A stretch of DNA of 64,000 bases from Rhodocollybia butyracea (taxonomy: Eukaryota > Basidiomycota > Agaricomycetes > Agaricales > Omphalotaceae): contig JADNRY010000135.1 of NCBI GenBank assembly GCA_015501585.1, positions 102,984-166,983 on the forward strand. Direction: 5' to 3'. Below are positions 33,101-43,810 of the stretch, piece after piece. Every line of letters begins with the position of its first letter. The stretch's first letter is position 1. The translations under genes and the position numbers were made by a program. The notes beneath the pieces are model-generated. The model was given only the letters and a program-made list of their open reading frames with translations. It was not told the origin of the DNA and did not search any database.

Positions 33101-34268
33101 CACTTCAGGCAACCTCACTTTGGGACCTCTTGGACAGGCACTAGCATTACAATTTTGATGACCACTCACCATTGATCACTCCATGTACTTGTTCCTGCCC
33201 CCATATTGCCAAATATAACCCATGGAGGGCGAGGCTACTATACTACAGTACCCAGATATCTATTCCTGACCCCAGTCCTTGAGAGGCCATGTCATTATTG
33301 AGCCCAACTTCGACTCAACACCACCTGTATGTAATCATATATTTCCCTATTTGGTCATACAGCTTTGACCTCCTCCGGCCTAGAGCTGGCAATTACATGT
33401 TATTCTCTCCATAGAATGCTCTAATTTTGCTTCAGGTATATATATCCTATGTATAAAACATGCCTGTACAACACAGCCACAGACCCAAACATCGAAGCAG
33501 TGCTACTATTACACCATATATCTGCTCCAATTTTGCTTTAGGTATCTACTGTACATCTATAAACACTGTATAGACTGTTATTAGGTAGAATGCCCATGCA
33601 TAAACAAGCTTTTAGGCCGCTTTGCTGGCATTCTAAATATGGTAATAAAACAGCTTTGACCACAGCTATTGCTATAATCTCGCTTCAGGGACCTCTTATA
33701 TATGTAAAGATACTATATACACTCTTACAGAGCAGGATATCTATGTAGAAGCAGGCTTTTTAGGCCGCTTTTATTGTTTTGATGGCATTACCCAATTTGG
33801 TAATGCTCAGCCAGCTTTGACCAAACGTCATCTAGATTTTTCAATGCAATCCATCCCCTTATGGTGCCTAATCTACCTCGGAGTAGTGCTCAGATATTAA
33901 TACATTATGTATAGTCTTTTTTGCGCTAGCAATCATACCCAAAATTGCCAAGACAGGCTTGTAAATAACCTATTTTCATCCAGCTGCTCGAAAGCTGCAA
34001 TCGACCAGTCACATGACCTCACCAAATGCGAAATTATAATACCTGTCAAGCACTTCAATTTATCAGCTTCTGGGAATTTCCACCACCCTTGGAAACTTCC
34101 ACCCCTCTGGAAATTTCCATACTCTGGACATTTCCACTCTCTGGAAATTTCCCCTACCCTCTGGAAATTTCCATCATAGAAATGCCCGGGAAATTTGGGA
34201 CCCCTTAGACAGGAAATTGTAACGCTAGTGCCTGTCCAAGAGGTCCCAAAGTGAAATTGCCTGAAGTG
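33101..34268. mobile_element. TIR element with CACTTCAGGCAACC ends, 1168 bp (TSD ACTATGC)
   Basis: About 57 bp of terminal inverted repeat (CACTTCAGGC...TTGGACAGGCACTAGC...) flanked by the 7-bp ACTATGC at 33094-33100 and 34269-34275. The interior repeats CAGCTTTGACC and GGTAATAAAACAGCTTTGACC, plus a GGAAATTTCC palindromic cluster at 34080-34190. Its termini and the GTCAAAGCTG motif are shared with the foldback at 30015, so I place both in one family. No ORF. Confidence 0.88.
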
Positions 34269-34275
34269 ACTATGC

Positions 34276-34499
34276 AATAATAATGCTGCCATAGTTCTGT
34301 CCAAAGACCCGACACTTCACTATCAAGTCAAACATGTTGATATCAAATACCACTTCTTATGCAAACAAGTACAATCTGGCGAAATCAGCATGTCATATGT
34401 TTATACTTCACAAAACGTTGCCGATGCCTTTACAAAAGCCTTACCAACCAAAATGTTCCAACATTTACGAGACATGATGGGACTTAGGCAACAACATTA
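34276..34499 (+). pseudogene. Copia copy 2: RNase H C terminus
   Basis: Reads DPTLHYQVKHVDIKYHF, then SQNVADAFTKALPTKMF and a final stop at 34497-34499, the standard end of a Copia polyprotein. The matching uninterrupted site in copy 1 (18.4 kb) confirms the insertion at 33101. Confidence 0.85.
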
Positions 34500-34523
34500 A
34501 ACTGGATTCCACATGAGGAGGAG

Positions 34524-35177
34524 ACATGTATTCTCGGCGAGTGTCAAGTCTCAAACAAAGAGGCTTGTTAACCAGTCATATTTAGCTAATACTTCCGATC
34601 TAACAGACTCGGGGGCTGCTCGGTAGATAATGCTTACAAGAACCTAAATGTTACGGTGTTTTGGGGGTATCTTTGTATAGAGTTGGTGTGCACTATACAG
34701 GTATTGGTGACAATAAGCGTCGGGAATACATACCTTCAATATCCTTGATATTAAAGTGAGTCTTGCTGTATTCACTCAGTAGATAATTCCTCAGGTGTTG
34801 TTCACACAAAGAATTGAGATAACAAGTGTAATTCTTGTAGGTACTGGGTTACAAAATATAGAGACTAGAGAAAAAGGGTGTATGGGTAATTCCCCCCCCT
34901 TTTATAGTCTTTTACATGGGAAATCATTAAGTAATTAAATATATAGTACATGTGTTGGCCTCAAGGCAAACCATGGTTTGCATGAGTAAGCCATTCTAAA
35001 TAAGTACAGCCTCAATGACTCAATGTAACTCATTTGAATATACCCGCATGTTCTGGCAAGTCATAGTCACATGATCAGCAGGTCTAGTCATTCCGAGTCA
35101 TTTTGAGTGCCAAGTAATAATAGTTATGATTTTAATATGACCAGGAGATGTGCTAGGTTGTTCAATACCTTACAGCA
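34524..35177 (-). mobile_element. Probable solo LTR-like insertion before the Copia 3' LTR
   Basis: On the minus strand it runs TGTAAGGTATTG to GAGAATACA with a TATA-type CTATAAAAGG (inverse of CCTTTTATAG near 34906). It is flanked by AGGAGGAG on both sides, but that string is also the Copia polypurine tract, so target duplication is not proven. It lies between the pol stop and the 3' LTR. Confidence 0.45.
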
Positions 35178-35185
35178 AGGAGGAG

Positions 35186-35463
35186 TGTTGGTATCGGTGA
35201 TACAGAAACACCTCAAATACTCATTTCACTTACAGTCACATTATCTTCTCTACCTACTATATATAATACTTAGACGCCGTTAGCTCACCTCAGTCCATAT
35301 ACTACGTCGACTGAGGTGAGTATGTCATTTACCTTAACCTATGCCTAGACACTAATGATAATCTACAGTAATTGACGTTACATCTTCTAGGTATTGATAA
35401 TGCAGTCCATATACTATGTCAACTGAGTAATTGACGTTACATCTTCTAGTTCAGATTTCTACA
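35186..35463 (+). mobile_element. 3' LTR of Copia copy 2
   Basis: Begins TGTTGGTATC directly after the polypurine AGGAGGAG and ends TTTCTACA, 278 bp. It carries ACTATATATAATAC (TATA-like) and two ATTGACGTTACATCTTCTAG blocks also found in the 5' remnant. Confidence 0.7.
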
Positions 35464-36877
35464 GAATACTGGTTGAAAGCCCTGTTCATGTTCATTTTTT
35501 TTTTTTGATGGAACTCCACGGATAATGAATAGCGAGCTTGCGGTGCACCGGCATAACAGTAAAATGCATTGTTGCGGTTGTTGAAAGAAGAAGGGCCCCA
35601 GTGGCGTAATTGTGCATTATATTCTCGAATCTTTAATTCATGACCAGGCCAACTCTCCAGCTTGATAACAGCCGCGCCAAAGAGGAACTCAACGTAAGCG
35701 AAGCCGCCACGCATCTCCCTTCTCTCCGTCTCTTCTTCCCCACAAACTCTTACACCACTAAGAAATGATTAGCCCAAAAGCTTATCCCTAAGTTTATTGG
35801 TCCTTTTAAAATTACAAAGGACTTTGGAAAGCAAAGCACTCTTTGTAGTCCCAATCAGCTCCCTATGGGTACAGGCATAATTCCTGACAAGATTGGCGCT
35901 GGACTTGGCGTCGCGTCGGTAGCCATCCCGGAAGAAATTTTTGAGTCTGGAGGCGGCCCCTTTTTAGGCTACAAAGTTTTGCCCTTTGACCCCCTGCTCT
36001 GCTCTTTGCCTTTGCTCCCCATGCCCTATGACTCCTTGTACAAAGTCAAATACATTAAACACATTCAATCCTACTCGAAGTTTGAGATTGCAGACCCGGT
36101 GGCCTGGAGGGTGTTGACCACACTAGGTGCACCTCCCAGCAGGCCCAACTCCATCTCGACTATGATAAGGACCTTTGTTGTTGAAAGGAGGCCGCTTGCG
36201 AGTGGTACCCTCTTGGTTATGAGAGTTGGGACAAAGCTTTTAATGCCGTGGATCTCGAGTACAAGATCACATACTTTCAATTTTGCCCACCTCATTGGTG
36301 TTTCACCCATCCTCAATCTCGACTCCAAAGTCTGTCCCCCTTCCCTCCTCAGTATCAGTGAATATGGGTGCTTCCCGCCGGGCAGGTGTATCCGCGGCAG
36401 ATACACCTGCCCGGTGCGAAGCACTCATATATAATCCGCCCCGGCTATATGGAAATTTGGGAGGAGGATCATAAGCAGCATTCATTGATGGCTTGTTCCC
36501 GAACCATGTAAATGAGTTGGCTCTGAGCGAGCATTCTGGACCTCGACTTATCCTTCCTTTACTAGGGTTCGCACTCAGCCAGCTCTCCCTCTTATCTTAT
36601 AACCCAAATACTTGCTTGATGACTCAATCTTAACCTCCGATGTTACCTCTTCCAAATATATGCTCTTTCAAACCTCCCAAGTACATCTACTGCAACGCGG
36701 TTCTGCTCCTGCGGGCCATTGAACAAATTATTCCCGTATCTCGGACAATATGCCTATCATCTGAGTATCCTCAATTTGGAAATTTTCGAGAACATTGTGG
36801 ATATTGCATGCCATGTCGGGAAGTTTGATGAGGGTTGGATGTTTGAAGGTCAGGTTCTTAGTAGAAACATAGACTAA
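35464..36877. other. Degenerate retroelement sequence with a Gypsy integrase tail and a long hairpin
   Basis: At 35768-35838 the plus strand reads LAQKLIPKFIGPFKITKDFG, the familiar C-terminal block of Gypsy integrases, then breaks. The rest has only fragmentary frames. At 36378-36414 CCGGGCAGGTGTATC is perfectly inverted around a 7-base loop, with TGCTTC/GAAGCA extending the stem outward. Confidence 0.55.
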
Positions 36878-37015
36878 GAGTCCATTCGGCAGTTTCCACG
36901 TTTTGGTGTGGAAATAAAAACGCGGAAAGCGGCAGACGGTCCGGCCGCGGAGCGCGCATGCGGCAACCGTAGATAGGTAAGATAAAGCATGATTATTGAT
37001 TGCTTTTACCCCCCA

Positions 37016-38413
37016 ATGGCTCCAATACCCACTGAAGCAATAGTAGCAGTTGTAAATGAATGGACCCAAGCTGCTACAGAAATTACATGGCTTATTACCT
37101 TTGTAGCCGCTCTCTATGCTTCTGGGCACTACTGGAACCAAGCTTATCATACATCTAAGCTCCCAGGCCAAGAATGGGTCAATGAGCTTATCAGAGGGCA
37201 TCCCGACCGCATACACACTGAGCTTGGTGTTAGGCTCCATGTATTTATACAGCTGGTAATTGAACTCCATCAAATGGGATACAGGGATAGCCGAGAAGTT
37301 ATGCTTGAGGAGCAACTTGCTATCTTTTTGTATGGATCAGTCACTGGGCTAAGTGTTCAGCACTTGGGGGAGCGCTTTCAAAGATCCAATGAGACAATTG
37401 CAAAGTAAGTTTCATTATATCAGTCTGCTATATACTAATTGGAATTTAATACAGATATTTCCGTCTCATGTGCAATGCTTTTTCTTCTCCAGCATTTTAC
37501 AATGAGTATGTCCGCCTTCCTTCTACTGAGGACCCCCCTGCCCGTTATTTGTCACGCAACAAAAAACTCTGGCCATATTTCAAGAATTGTCTGGGTGCCA
37601 TGGATGGATCTCATGTTGCATGTACTCCTTCTGCAGAGGACCATGCAAATACTCGCAACCGCAAAGGTTTTCTGTCCCAGAATATCCTTGCAATTTGTAG
37701 CTTCAGTATGAGATTTTTGTACCTGCTCCCAGGGTGGGAAGGATCAGTCACAGATGCATTTTTGCTCTCTGATGCCCGCTTCACTGATCTACATATACCC
37801 AAAGGATATTTCTATCTGGGTGATGCAGGCTTTCCACTCTGTGAAACTGTTCTTGTCCCATTCCATGGTGTCCATTATCATCTGAATGAATGGGCTCGAG
37901 GTAATTCCAAGTATGTCCTCTTTTGTTGTATCCTATTGTTCTTGCACCATATCTGACTGTTAATAAATTAGACCAAAGAACAAAGAGGAACTGTTCAACT
38001 TATGCCATGCTCAGGCCTGTAATGTCATTGAGCGCATTTTTGGTGTCATCAAGAAATGCTGGGTTGTGCTTGTTCTTCCACCCAAGTATGATATGGATCT
38101 ACAGGCCCGTCTTCCTGCATCACTTGCAGCACTTCATAACTTCATCTTGGATCATGATCCACATGAGCACATTGAACGTGATCTTATTGATCCTGTTCCA
38201 GGGGCTCATCTTAACCCAGCAGAACTTCTGGCTTTCCAAGGGGAATTGTCAACTGAACGTCAAACAGATGCAGAATCGGAAGAGGGATGGCAGCTATGTG
38301 AACAGATTGCACAGGCCATGTGGACAGATTATGTGGCAGTTTGTGAGCAACAATCTTTAGCTGAAGAGCTTGAGGTCAGTGAAGACAATGGGGACATGAA
38401 TGTAGACAATTGA
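37016..38413 (+). CDS. PIF/Harbinger DDE transposase
   Basis: Three exons: 37016 (or an in-frame ATG at 36989)-37404, 37455-37910 and 37972-38413, with 50- and 61-bp introns; phases match and no stop intervenes. The N-terminal half has a helix-turn-helix-like EEQLAIFLYGSVTGLSVQHLGERF segment. The DDE domain shows GAMDGSHVACTPS (first Asp), FYLGDAGFPL (second Asp) and CNVIERIFGVIKKCW (Glu), the motifs of the DDE_Tnp_4 family. The C terminus is acidic. It cuts and pastes the element together with the Myb-like partner. The frame looks intact and the TIRs agree well, so transposase could still be made, although the partner gene is disrupted. Confidence 0.9.
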
Positions 38414-38930
38414 ACAATTGTAAGTCAGTATTTAAAAATAAGTACTGTATCATTTTAAGTAAAGAATGTTTCAAAATCATCTTCAAGATCCAACTCCATT
38501 GCAACCCAAGTCTTGCGACTAGGACTTCCAAGGGTAGAGTAATGAATGTAAGTAGAAGCTTTATGGTGATCAGCAGCAAACTTGTTACCAAGTATAATCT
38601 TCTGTCAAAGTGTCAACCAGGTCTCCTTTTCATCCAAGATATTATGAGCTCTCATAATCTGATCATTGCGCTGTGGGCTCGCATTAATCGCAGAAGCAAG
38701 CTGTGCTGTCCCCCTTCCAAACTTGTCACCAAAGCGCTCAAGTGCCCCTGCAAGACCAATGAGCGCCTCTGCATGTGAGTTTGATGCTTTCAAATGTTTG
38801 GATGAGGGACGGGCAGAAGACGCAGCAGTTGGAGTGGGGCGCTTTTGAGCAGAAGGGGTCGGTGGGGTGAGATCATTGGACCCTTGGGTCTCCTGTGATT
38901 CACTGGCCAAACCATCCAGGGACATGTCAA

Positions 38931-41900
38931 TGGCGGTGGGCACGGCCCGCGAGAAAACCGGCGGGCGCTTAATATTTTCCCACCGCCAAATGACGTTTTT
39001 CCGTGTTCCTCCTTGTATCATATAAACGAGAATGCGTAACGACTAAGTTTGGCTGACGAATATACTCCCAAATATCACATTTAGGTAGGCTTCCATCCTT
39101 GTACTACTCCTGCATTGATTAGTGCTAAAATACAACTATTTCGGTAGTTTTGGTAACTTAAGGTAAGTTTATACAGTACGAACGTACGAACATCGAAAAT
39201 AGCTCAAAATCATATTGGTCTGATGCACTAAAAATACAATTAATCCATTTTCATAGTATCACTGTCCATATCAATGTCCAAATCCACATCCATAGCCATT
39301 GATTGCTGTAAAATTTCACCTGTATTGTCAACAGACCCTAATCTTCCAGTCCCTGAAGTGCCGGAGACAGGATCTGAAGGCGAACTAATTGAAAATCAGG
39401 CAAGAAAGCAGTAGAGAAGCATAAGCAACTAACGCGCGAGTCACAGCTGCAAGAATAGCAGATTGTAAAAATGGCATACTGGAGACAGCTTTCTGTGTAA
39501 CTTTCGCAAGGACAGGGTCTTGTAGAACGGTCTTGTGGATACGAAAATTGATCCAAGAGCTGAGGTTTAAGCATCTTCAATATCTGGTCACGGTCCATGA
39601 TAATTCCAATAGCGTTCAAACGAGCCGCTTCATCAGCTTTCTTCTTTGCCAGATTAGACTGCTTGATTTGTGATTCCTCTGCACGCTCCTTCTGAAGCTT
39701 GACATACTCTTCTTGAAACTTTTTTGCCTTTCCACTTGCATCCTCTTCTTCCGCTTCTCACATGACATGGAGCTGGTCTTCAGTAAAAAGACAGTTCTTG
39801 TCGATAAAATGTTCTGTACTGTTGCGTGTTGCACGAGCCTGCGCGGAGAACATAAACAAGTTGCTGCTAGGGTTGGAGCGAAGGTAGACACAGGTAGAAC
39901 CAAGGGGTCCTTTGTTTGCATCATTGGTCATTGGAATTCAGCTGAGCTGAGCAACCATTTCCTGAGAAAGAGAGGCAATACAAATTGGATCTTCCAGATC
40001 ATCTTTATACTCGGAGTGAAGAGTCTCCATCCATAAGCGGCACCACGAAACATTGAAGATATCATGAGATTGAGCTGAGGGAGTTCGTCGGCAAGCATTT
40101 TTAGCATGGGTATAAGGTTTCTATCCAAGAAAGGCTGTCCATCAAGGGTCAACTCGTCTTGGGGAGTGTTTGGATCGAATAGTTTTTCAGGATGGAGAGC
40201 AAGATTTTCGCAGAAGGAAGGGATTCGACGATGAAGTGCAATCATATCAGAGCTAAGAGCATCTACAAATTTTTTTGCCTTCAGGAGGAGAACAAATTAA
40301 GCCCATGTATGGCCATGGGCATGTAAGACCTTCGACAGCCATTGCACTAAGCTCGCACAGGGTTTTAGTGCACTGGAAGCCTTTCAACGCATTACCTTCA
40401 AGATGATTAGCACCTGGTTTTGTTTTTCCATTGGTTATCTCTTCAATAAGCTCTTGGTAGTCATCTCGGTAGACTAGGAGTTTGTTTGCGGCATAGGAAT
40501 GAGATTGGTATCGAGTGTTAGAGATGTCCGGAAAGCATCTAGAAGCTTCAGACGCCGGAATGCCATAGCGTTCCTGTTTGCGAGTGGTCATGAACATCCG
40601 GTGTTTTTCCTGATATCCTGTTTCATGGTTTTTGTGACAAAACAGCGCCCCAGCTAGCTCAGTAAGTTTGACACCACCACGTGGACAGGAAGCGACGCAG
40701 CGAGCAAGTGCCTCAGTATCCGTATGATCCGTGGCGATTTGTATCGCGACGTCAGTAGCTTTGTTGGCAAGATTAACCGGGGGCTCGATTCCTTCCCTAA
40801 TCCATGTGTCACACATTTCAACAACACCATAGCGGAATGCATTCAGTGCTTTGTGTCCGCCACAGCCAACAAAGAAGAAGAGACAGAGGAGCCTGGCTTC
40901 AGCTTCTGGAAGCTTATTGAATACCTCTTTCCAATACGCTGTTCGAGAAGGTCAAAGGATATTTGGCCACGCTCAGAATCAGAGCTATCAAGGGTGAGTA
41001 CATATAGCGTTGATAGCAAAGAAATTACTTACATTTCATCAATAGTCTTGAATAATTTTCCGGCGGCCTTGAGAATTTGAGCATCAGTGATTTTGGATGT
41101 TTCGCGTATAATATCCTTGGTGGTCATATCCCGCATCTCTTCCATTGCAAGGTCTCGATTCACCACATGTTCCTTCTTCTCCCTTGAGAGCCTAAATTTC
41201 TTCTTCCCATCTTTAGCATGGTCCATATGTTGAAAACTTTGCTTCCGAAAGTATTCATCCGGATCCATCTTCTGTCTGTCACGCTGCGCAAGGGGGCTCT
41301 CGGAATATGCAGTTGCAATCTTTACACCAAGCTCCATCGAACCTTCGAATTGTCGCTGAGCAGTGTGATCGAGAGCTGGAGTTACTTCAGCAAAGCGCGT
41401 TGTTGTCTTCCAGGTAGAACAATCCAAATCATCAACCCCGGGTTGGTAGGAAGGGACCAAAAGTGTTATGGAACAAGATTCTTGAGTGACCCCGCTGACT
41501 GTAGTACCGTCACTTCCTTTGCCGAAAGCAGGTGCATTTGTGATTTCACGTCCAAGCTGTATCAATCCAAAGATTCCACCTTCCAGGATACATCGGCTCC
41601 CAGTGCGACGGCTCATGACACGAGTAACTTTCACGCCAAAAGCTTCTCCACATGCGCGAATTGCAAGCTCGACATTGCGACATCCAGCGCGTTTCATTTG
41701 TCGATATAGTTTCCGGGCTCCAGGGGTGAATATGCCGCTTTTCAGAGGTGACCAAGTAGAGACAGTTTCATGTTGTTTTACTTTGTTGCACGAGTCCTTC
41801 AAAGAATTTCTCAAGCGCATGTGCGTATCCCTTTTGTCGAAGGTCACGGATGGTTTCGAGATATTTATCAAGCTGAGATTTGGATGCGTCAAGGCGGGAT

Positions 41901-42960
41901 GTAATATTGCTGAGTTGGAGGGAAGTGGATATATTTGTCAAGCGTAAAGCGTGAATTTCTTCTTCTAGAATTTGAATACGACCCTCTAGAGCAGATACCT
42001 CCTTTTGTTCACTCTCCTTCACATTCCTGTTCTCTCTCTCAACCCATTTCACGCGTCTTTTCAACTTCTTTATATCAACTCCGGCACTAGTGGAGATCGA
42101 AGTGCAATCCCGCGGTTCTTCTTTGAGGCAATGAGTTTACCCTCCAATTCCTTCTTCTCCTTGCTAAGAGTCCTATTTGCAACAGAGAGTTTTTCCAACT
42201 TAGAAGTTACAAGAGTGACGTGGTTTTCGAGGCCCTGGTGAGATTTGGCAGCATGTGCAAGGTGTTCTTCGAGTTCAGCAATCTGGGTATCTTTAGCAAT
42301 GATTTGAGCAGTTAAGCAAGCAATATTGACTCCATTTCGTGTTCTCCGTGAAGTATTAGTGGCATTAGTGGTATCTGGGAGAGCTGGTTCGAGTTCCTTA
42401 TTCTCTGAGTTGTGTTTGGAGGCATTCAGAGCCTGTATCCGAGCGATTGTGGCAGCAGATTTTTGTCCTCCCATGGTATATAGCAATAAAAGGGTATATA
42501 GAGGATATAGACACTATCCAGCGACGCGAATCGACGCGTCGTTGTAGAGAAAAGGTAACACCTGAGCGTGAGAATAAGTTTTTGACGTGTAGAAATTGGC
42601 CGTCCTTAATTCAAGCCGGAAGACAATAAAAACACAGATTTTACGACAGAAAAAGTCGCCGAATGTCCTCTACTTCTATGATTATGAGCCCTTTTCTTAA
42701 TAAAAAATTTACTTGTGTCCCTGGAAGTAGTTTCGCTGCAATTTTCACATGTGGCTTGGCCCATATTACTTCAGTAAAAAAAACAGCTCATAATCAGTGA
42801 TGAAGAGTATTTATTACGATTTTACAACTACTTATAACAATAAATTCACGACGGATGGAGAGATTAAATCTAGTACGGCGCAAATTTAGAGGACGGACGC
42901 TTTGACCGAGCGGTGGCAGTGCTACGCTGCCGTTTTTTCCACGGGCCGTGCGCACCGCCA
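38931..42960. mobile_element. 4-kb TIR element nested in the Harbinger (TSD ATGTCAA)
   Basis: Ends TGGCGGTG(G/C)GCACGGCCCG and inverse, about 33 bp, flanked by ATGTCAA at 38924-38930 and 42961-42967. It contains one large minus-strand transposase-like gene. I do not know the formal superfamily; a 7-bp target duplication with TGGCGG ends is not one I can assign. Confidence 0.88.
39338..42486 (-). pseudogene. Large transposase-like protein of the nested 4-kb element, decayed
   Basis: The N-terminal third (42486 to about 41780) is long coiled coil, with a frame change near 42100. Next come RKLYRQMKRAGCRNVE, then VMSRRTGSRCILEGG, then GSDGTTVSG (a likely catalytic Asp) and TPALDHTAQRQFEG. After an intron near 41030-40985 it reads VGCGGHKALNAFRYG, then RGGVKLTELAGALF, then DISNTRYQSHSYAANKLL, and finally TNDANKGPLG. 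I recall this motif order from a common agaricomycete protein family that ends in a TND.NEG.LG box. Breaks: the A7 run near 40268 (frameshift), a stop and frame change near 39945, and a TGA in place of Arg near 39760. The original start may be at 42474 (MGGQKS). Confidence 0.65.
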
Positions 42961-43810
42961 ATGTCAAGTCTGTTCATGTCCCACTCAACACTAGCTCCAA
43001 GGTTGGGAGTGCCGGTGGAGTGAAAGAGTTAGTATCAGGAAGTTGAGATGAAGCTTCTGGTGCACTGACAGGACCCTGAACTCCACTGGTTGGCTGGAAT
43101 GTATGAGAACCCTTTGGCTTTTTGGGGCGGAGTTGTGCAACATCATCAAAAAATTGCCCATCCAGCCTTTTTAAAAGGCGCACACATGGGTTTTTCATTG
43201 ACAATGTTTGTCCAGATACTCTCTTCCTCTGGCCCAATATTCATGCCCAATTCATCATCCCAGGTGAGTCCTGAGGTGTTGTTTTTGAGATAAAGGACCG
43301 CATCATAGATGTCAAGAAGCTGAACATCGAGAAAAACATAAGTAGCTCTCTGTACACTATATTATAGACATGTACATCCTTGATTTTGTCTTTCACACCC
43401 TTGTCCTTCTTTGGCCCTCGTTTGATTATTCTTTGGCTCAAATACTGTGCAGCTTCCTTATACACTGCAGATTTAAACTTATGACCATCACCAGCAGCAC
43501 TGAGGTGGGGAATAACAATGGTAATGAGCCCAAGAACACATTGTAGAGTCCATTTAGCATTCTTGTCTTTGACATCATCTGGGTTCTCATAAGTATGCTG
43601 AGAGTGGCGGGTGATCTCTTTATAGTGTGTACAGCCAAAGCCTTTGTTGGTTTGGCCCATTGCGGACGTCGCAACGTCGAAGTAAAAGAAAGAAAAGATA
43701 CAATTAAACTACGATACAGTACAATCTACGGCTGCCGCGCCCGGACCGCCTCCCGCTTTCCGCATTTCTATTTCCGCACCAAAACGTGGAAACTGCCGAA
43801 CGGACTCTAA

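Larger units (their letters stand above)
38455..43660 (-). pseudogene. Harbinger Myb/SANT-like DNA-binding partner, disrupted
   Basis: The 5' part (43660 to 42968) reads KNAKWTLQCVLGL, then GHKFKSAVYKEAAQYL. After a 57-bp intron near 43380-43320 it reads LLDIYDAVLYLKNNTSGLTWDDELG, a trihelix or Myb/SANT-like fold typical of Harbinger partner proteins. A one-base T-run change near 43155 shifts the frame before FDDVAQLRPKKPKG. The gene is then cut by the 4-kb element and resumes at 38930 with MSLDGLASES, a Ser/Pro-rich linker and HAEALIGLAGALERFGD. An in-frame TGA (LTL-stop-QKIIL) precedes the last 45 codons, ending at 38455. In related elements this protein binds the TIRs and recruits transposase. 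Confidence 0.75.
36878..43807. mobile_element. PIF/Harbinger element with TAA duplication, 6.9 kb including a nested 4-kb element
   Basis: Termini GAGTCC(A/G)TTCGGCAG and the inverse, followed inward by the matching GTTTCCACGTTTTGGTG. They are flanked by TAA at 36875-36877 and 43808-43810, the usual Harbinger target. It holds a transposase gene (plus) and a Myb/SANT-like gene (minus) in convergent order, the standard two-gene set. Without the insertion at 38931-42960 the element would be about 2.9 kb. Confidence 0.92.

Noticed and set aside
34524..35177. AGGAGGAG flanks as a proven 8-bp target duplication
   Set aside because: The string is also the polypurine tract of the Copia element, and the insert has no matching inverted ends.
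41218..41947. Plus-strand ORFs of 150-163 codons over the nested transposase
   Set aside because: Antisense to a recognised coding region; no family match.
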